A DNA stretch of 6,421 bases from contig JAGDVW010000058.1 in NCBI GenBank assembly GCA_023255835.1, positions 9,597-16,017 of the forward strand, read 5' to 3'. Numbering within the stretch: position 1 is the first letter of the stretch; every line of letters begins with the position of its first letter. This DNA comes from Candidatus Acetothermia bacterium (GTDB taxonomy: Bacteria > Bipolaricaulota > Bipolaricaulia > Bipolaricaulales > Bipolaricaulaceae). This document shows positions 6,155 through 6,421 of this stretch, one piece after another. The notes beneath the pieces are model-generated. The model saw only the letters and a program-made list of their open reading frames with translations, was not told the origin of the DNA and ran no database searches. The translations under genes and the position numbers were made by a program.

Positions 6155-6338
6155 CATCCTCAGGGCTCAAAGTTTCCCTCTTTTTGAGGTCTTTGTCGTT
6201 GCCGGTGGCGCCCGAAGGCCAATAGGCTGAGGATGGCTTGGCGTGCCGGGCGAGGTGCCGGCCCAAAGGGGTTTCCAGCCCCACCTTCCGGGAAGACCGG
6301 TGGGCGGGTGGCCGTTCGATTCGGCAAGGCACGCCCCA
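6155..6338. other. Structure-rich non-coding stretch with tRNA-like hairpins; possible structured RNA or 3' UTR
   Basis: No convincing gene lies in the 272 bases after the response regulator. Two perfect long-range stems are visible: CATCCTCAG (6155-6163) with CTGAGGATG (6227-6235), and GGCGTGCC (6240-6247) with GGCACGCC (6328-6335). The first encloses CTCAAA/TTTGAG (6166-6171/6183-6188). The second encloses in order GGGC/GCCC (6248-6251/6261-6264), GGGG/CCCC with a 7-nt TTTCCAG loop (6268-6282), a GC-rich hairpin about 6283-6301, and GCCG/CGGC with the T-loop consensus TTCGATT (6311-6325). It ends CCCA. The order mimics a class II tRNA, but the fit is imperfect. Strand and function are not established. 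It could be an RNA gene, a folded 3' UTR, or chance in GC-rich DNA. Confidence 0.35.
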
Positions 6339-6369
6339 TGACCCCCTCCTGGCCTCCTTCCTCCTCGCC

Positions 6370-6395
6370 GGGGGAGGGGGGAAACCCCCTCCCCC
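6370..6395 (+). terminator. Perfect 11-bp GAAA-loop hairpin; probable terminator after the kinase/response-regulator operon
   Basis: GGGGGAGGGGG (6370-6380) and CCCCCTCCCCC (6385-6395) pair perfectly around GAAA, a GNRA tetraloop. Only TT follows, so it is a terminator without a real U-tract. The position, after the last gene of the rightward unit and before a possible new -35 box, supports a termination or transcript-end role. CCCCCTCC at 6342-6349 could pair with GGAGGGGG at 6373-6380 and compete with this hairpin. Confidence 0.5.
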
Positions 6396-6418
6396 TTGAC
6401 CGCCCCCTATCCCTCCCC
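6385..6418 (-). other. G-quadruplex-forming motif on the minus strand
   Basis: Read on the minus strand there are G-runs of 4, 3, 5, 5 and 5, separated by 1, 3, 7 and 1 nt (C-runs at 6415-6418, 6411-6413, 6403-6407, 6391-6395 and 6385-6389 on the plus strand). This fits the G3+N1-7 pattern. Two of the runs are also the 3' arm of the 11-bp hairpin, so the structures are alternatives. Confidence 0.35.
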
Positions 6419-6421
6419 ATA
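6396..6421 (+). promoter_or_regulatory. Possible promoter of the next gene, cut by the window end
   Basis: TTGACC (6396-6401), five of six matches to a -35 box, starts directly after the terminator-like hairpin. ATA at 6419-6421 could be the ATA of a -10 hexamer beginning at 6418, which gives 16 bp spacing. The rest of the -10 lies outside the window. Confidence 0.25.

Noticed and set aside
6211..6240. Short similarity to an RNase P RNA segment (GAAGGCCAATAGG)
   Set aside because: The universal P4 segments (GAGGAAAGTCC-like and ACAGAA-like) are missing from the region on both strands.
6254..6301. Cobalamin riboswitch-like pieces (GGTGCC, then GGGAA and GGTG)
   Set aside because: The downstream core, including the GCCACTG-type B12 box and the conserved CCGC segment, is absent, so the match is fragmentary.
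6240..6338. Calling a genuine tRNA-Gly(TCC) on the plus strand, or tRNA-Ser(GGA) on the minus strand
   Set aside because: There is no 8-9 spacer, the anticodon stem has only 4 bp, hairpin arms overlap, and Gly tRNAs lack a long variable arm. On the minus strand the T-loop would be misplaced. Kept only as a tRNA-like structure.
6160..6420. Open minus-strand frame of 86 codons after the response regulator
   Set aside because: The protein is low-complexity Gly/Arg/Pro with no domain and is explained by the GC-rich structured DNA. No ribosome binding site supports it.

Overview
The window reads as GC-rich bacterial DNA. It has sigma70-like TTGACA/TAnnnT promoters, a Shine-Dalgarno site at some genes, a tRNA with an encoded CCA end, a GatCAB subunit and a two-component system. 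The proteins are rich in Leu, Glu, Arg and Lys, and several genes have very short or missing leaders. This would suit a deep-branching or thermophilic lineage such as Thermus/Deinococcus or Bipolaricaulota/Acetothermia, but that placement is an impression and was not tested.

Layout: two divergent transcription units leave a compact control region at about 3075-3165. Leftward (minus strand) run tRNA-Leu(CAG), gatA (amidase subunit of the GatCAB tRNA amidotransferase), a geranylgeranyl-reductase-family FAD oxidoreductase, and the N-terminal third of a multi-pass membrane protein resembling O-antigen ligases/polymerases, cut by the window start. Spacing is tight: 4 nt between tRNA and gatA, a 4-bp ATGA overlap, then a 9-nt gap. 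Rightward (plus strand) run a cysteine-free Crp/Fnr-family regulator, a membrane-anchored two-PAS histidine kinase and an Rcp1-type single-domain response regulator overlapping the kinase by 11 bp.

The divergent control region is the best-resolved regulatory feature. The -35 boxes of the tRNA-gatA promoter (TTGACA) and the crp promoter (TTGACG) lie back to back, 4 bp apart, and together form an inverted repeat GTCAA-N6-ish spacing (arms GTCAA/TTGAC around GAAT). This has the size of a Crp/Fnr operator, so the adjacent regulator could control both directions. The palindrome may also simply follow from two facing -35 boxes.

The last 272 bases (6150-6421) hold no convincing gene. They are rich in secondary structure: a perfect 9-bp and a perfect 8-bp long-range stem, the second enclosing tRNA-like hairpins with a canonical T-loop, then a perfect 11-bp GAAA-capped hairpin, a G-quadruplex motif on the minus strand, and a possible -35 box of the next gene. 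This is the part of the window least explained by known features.
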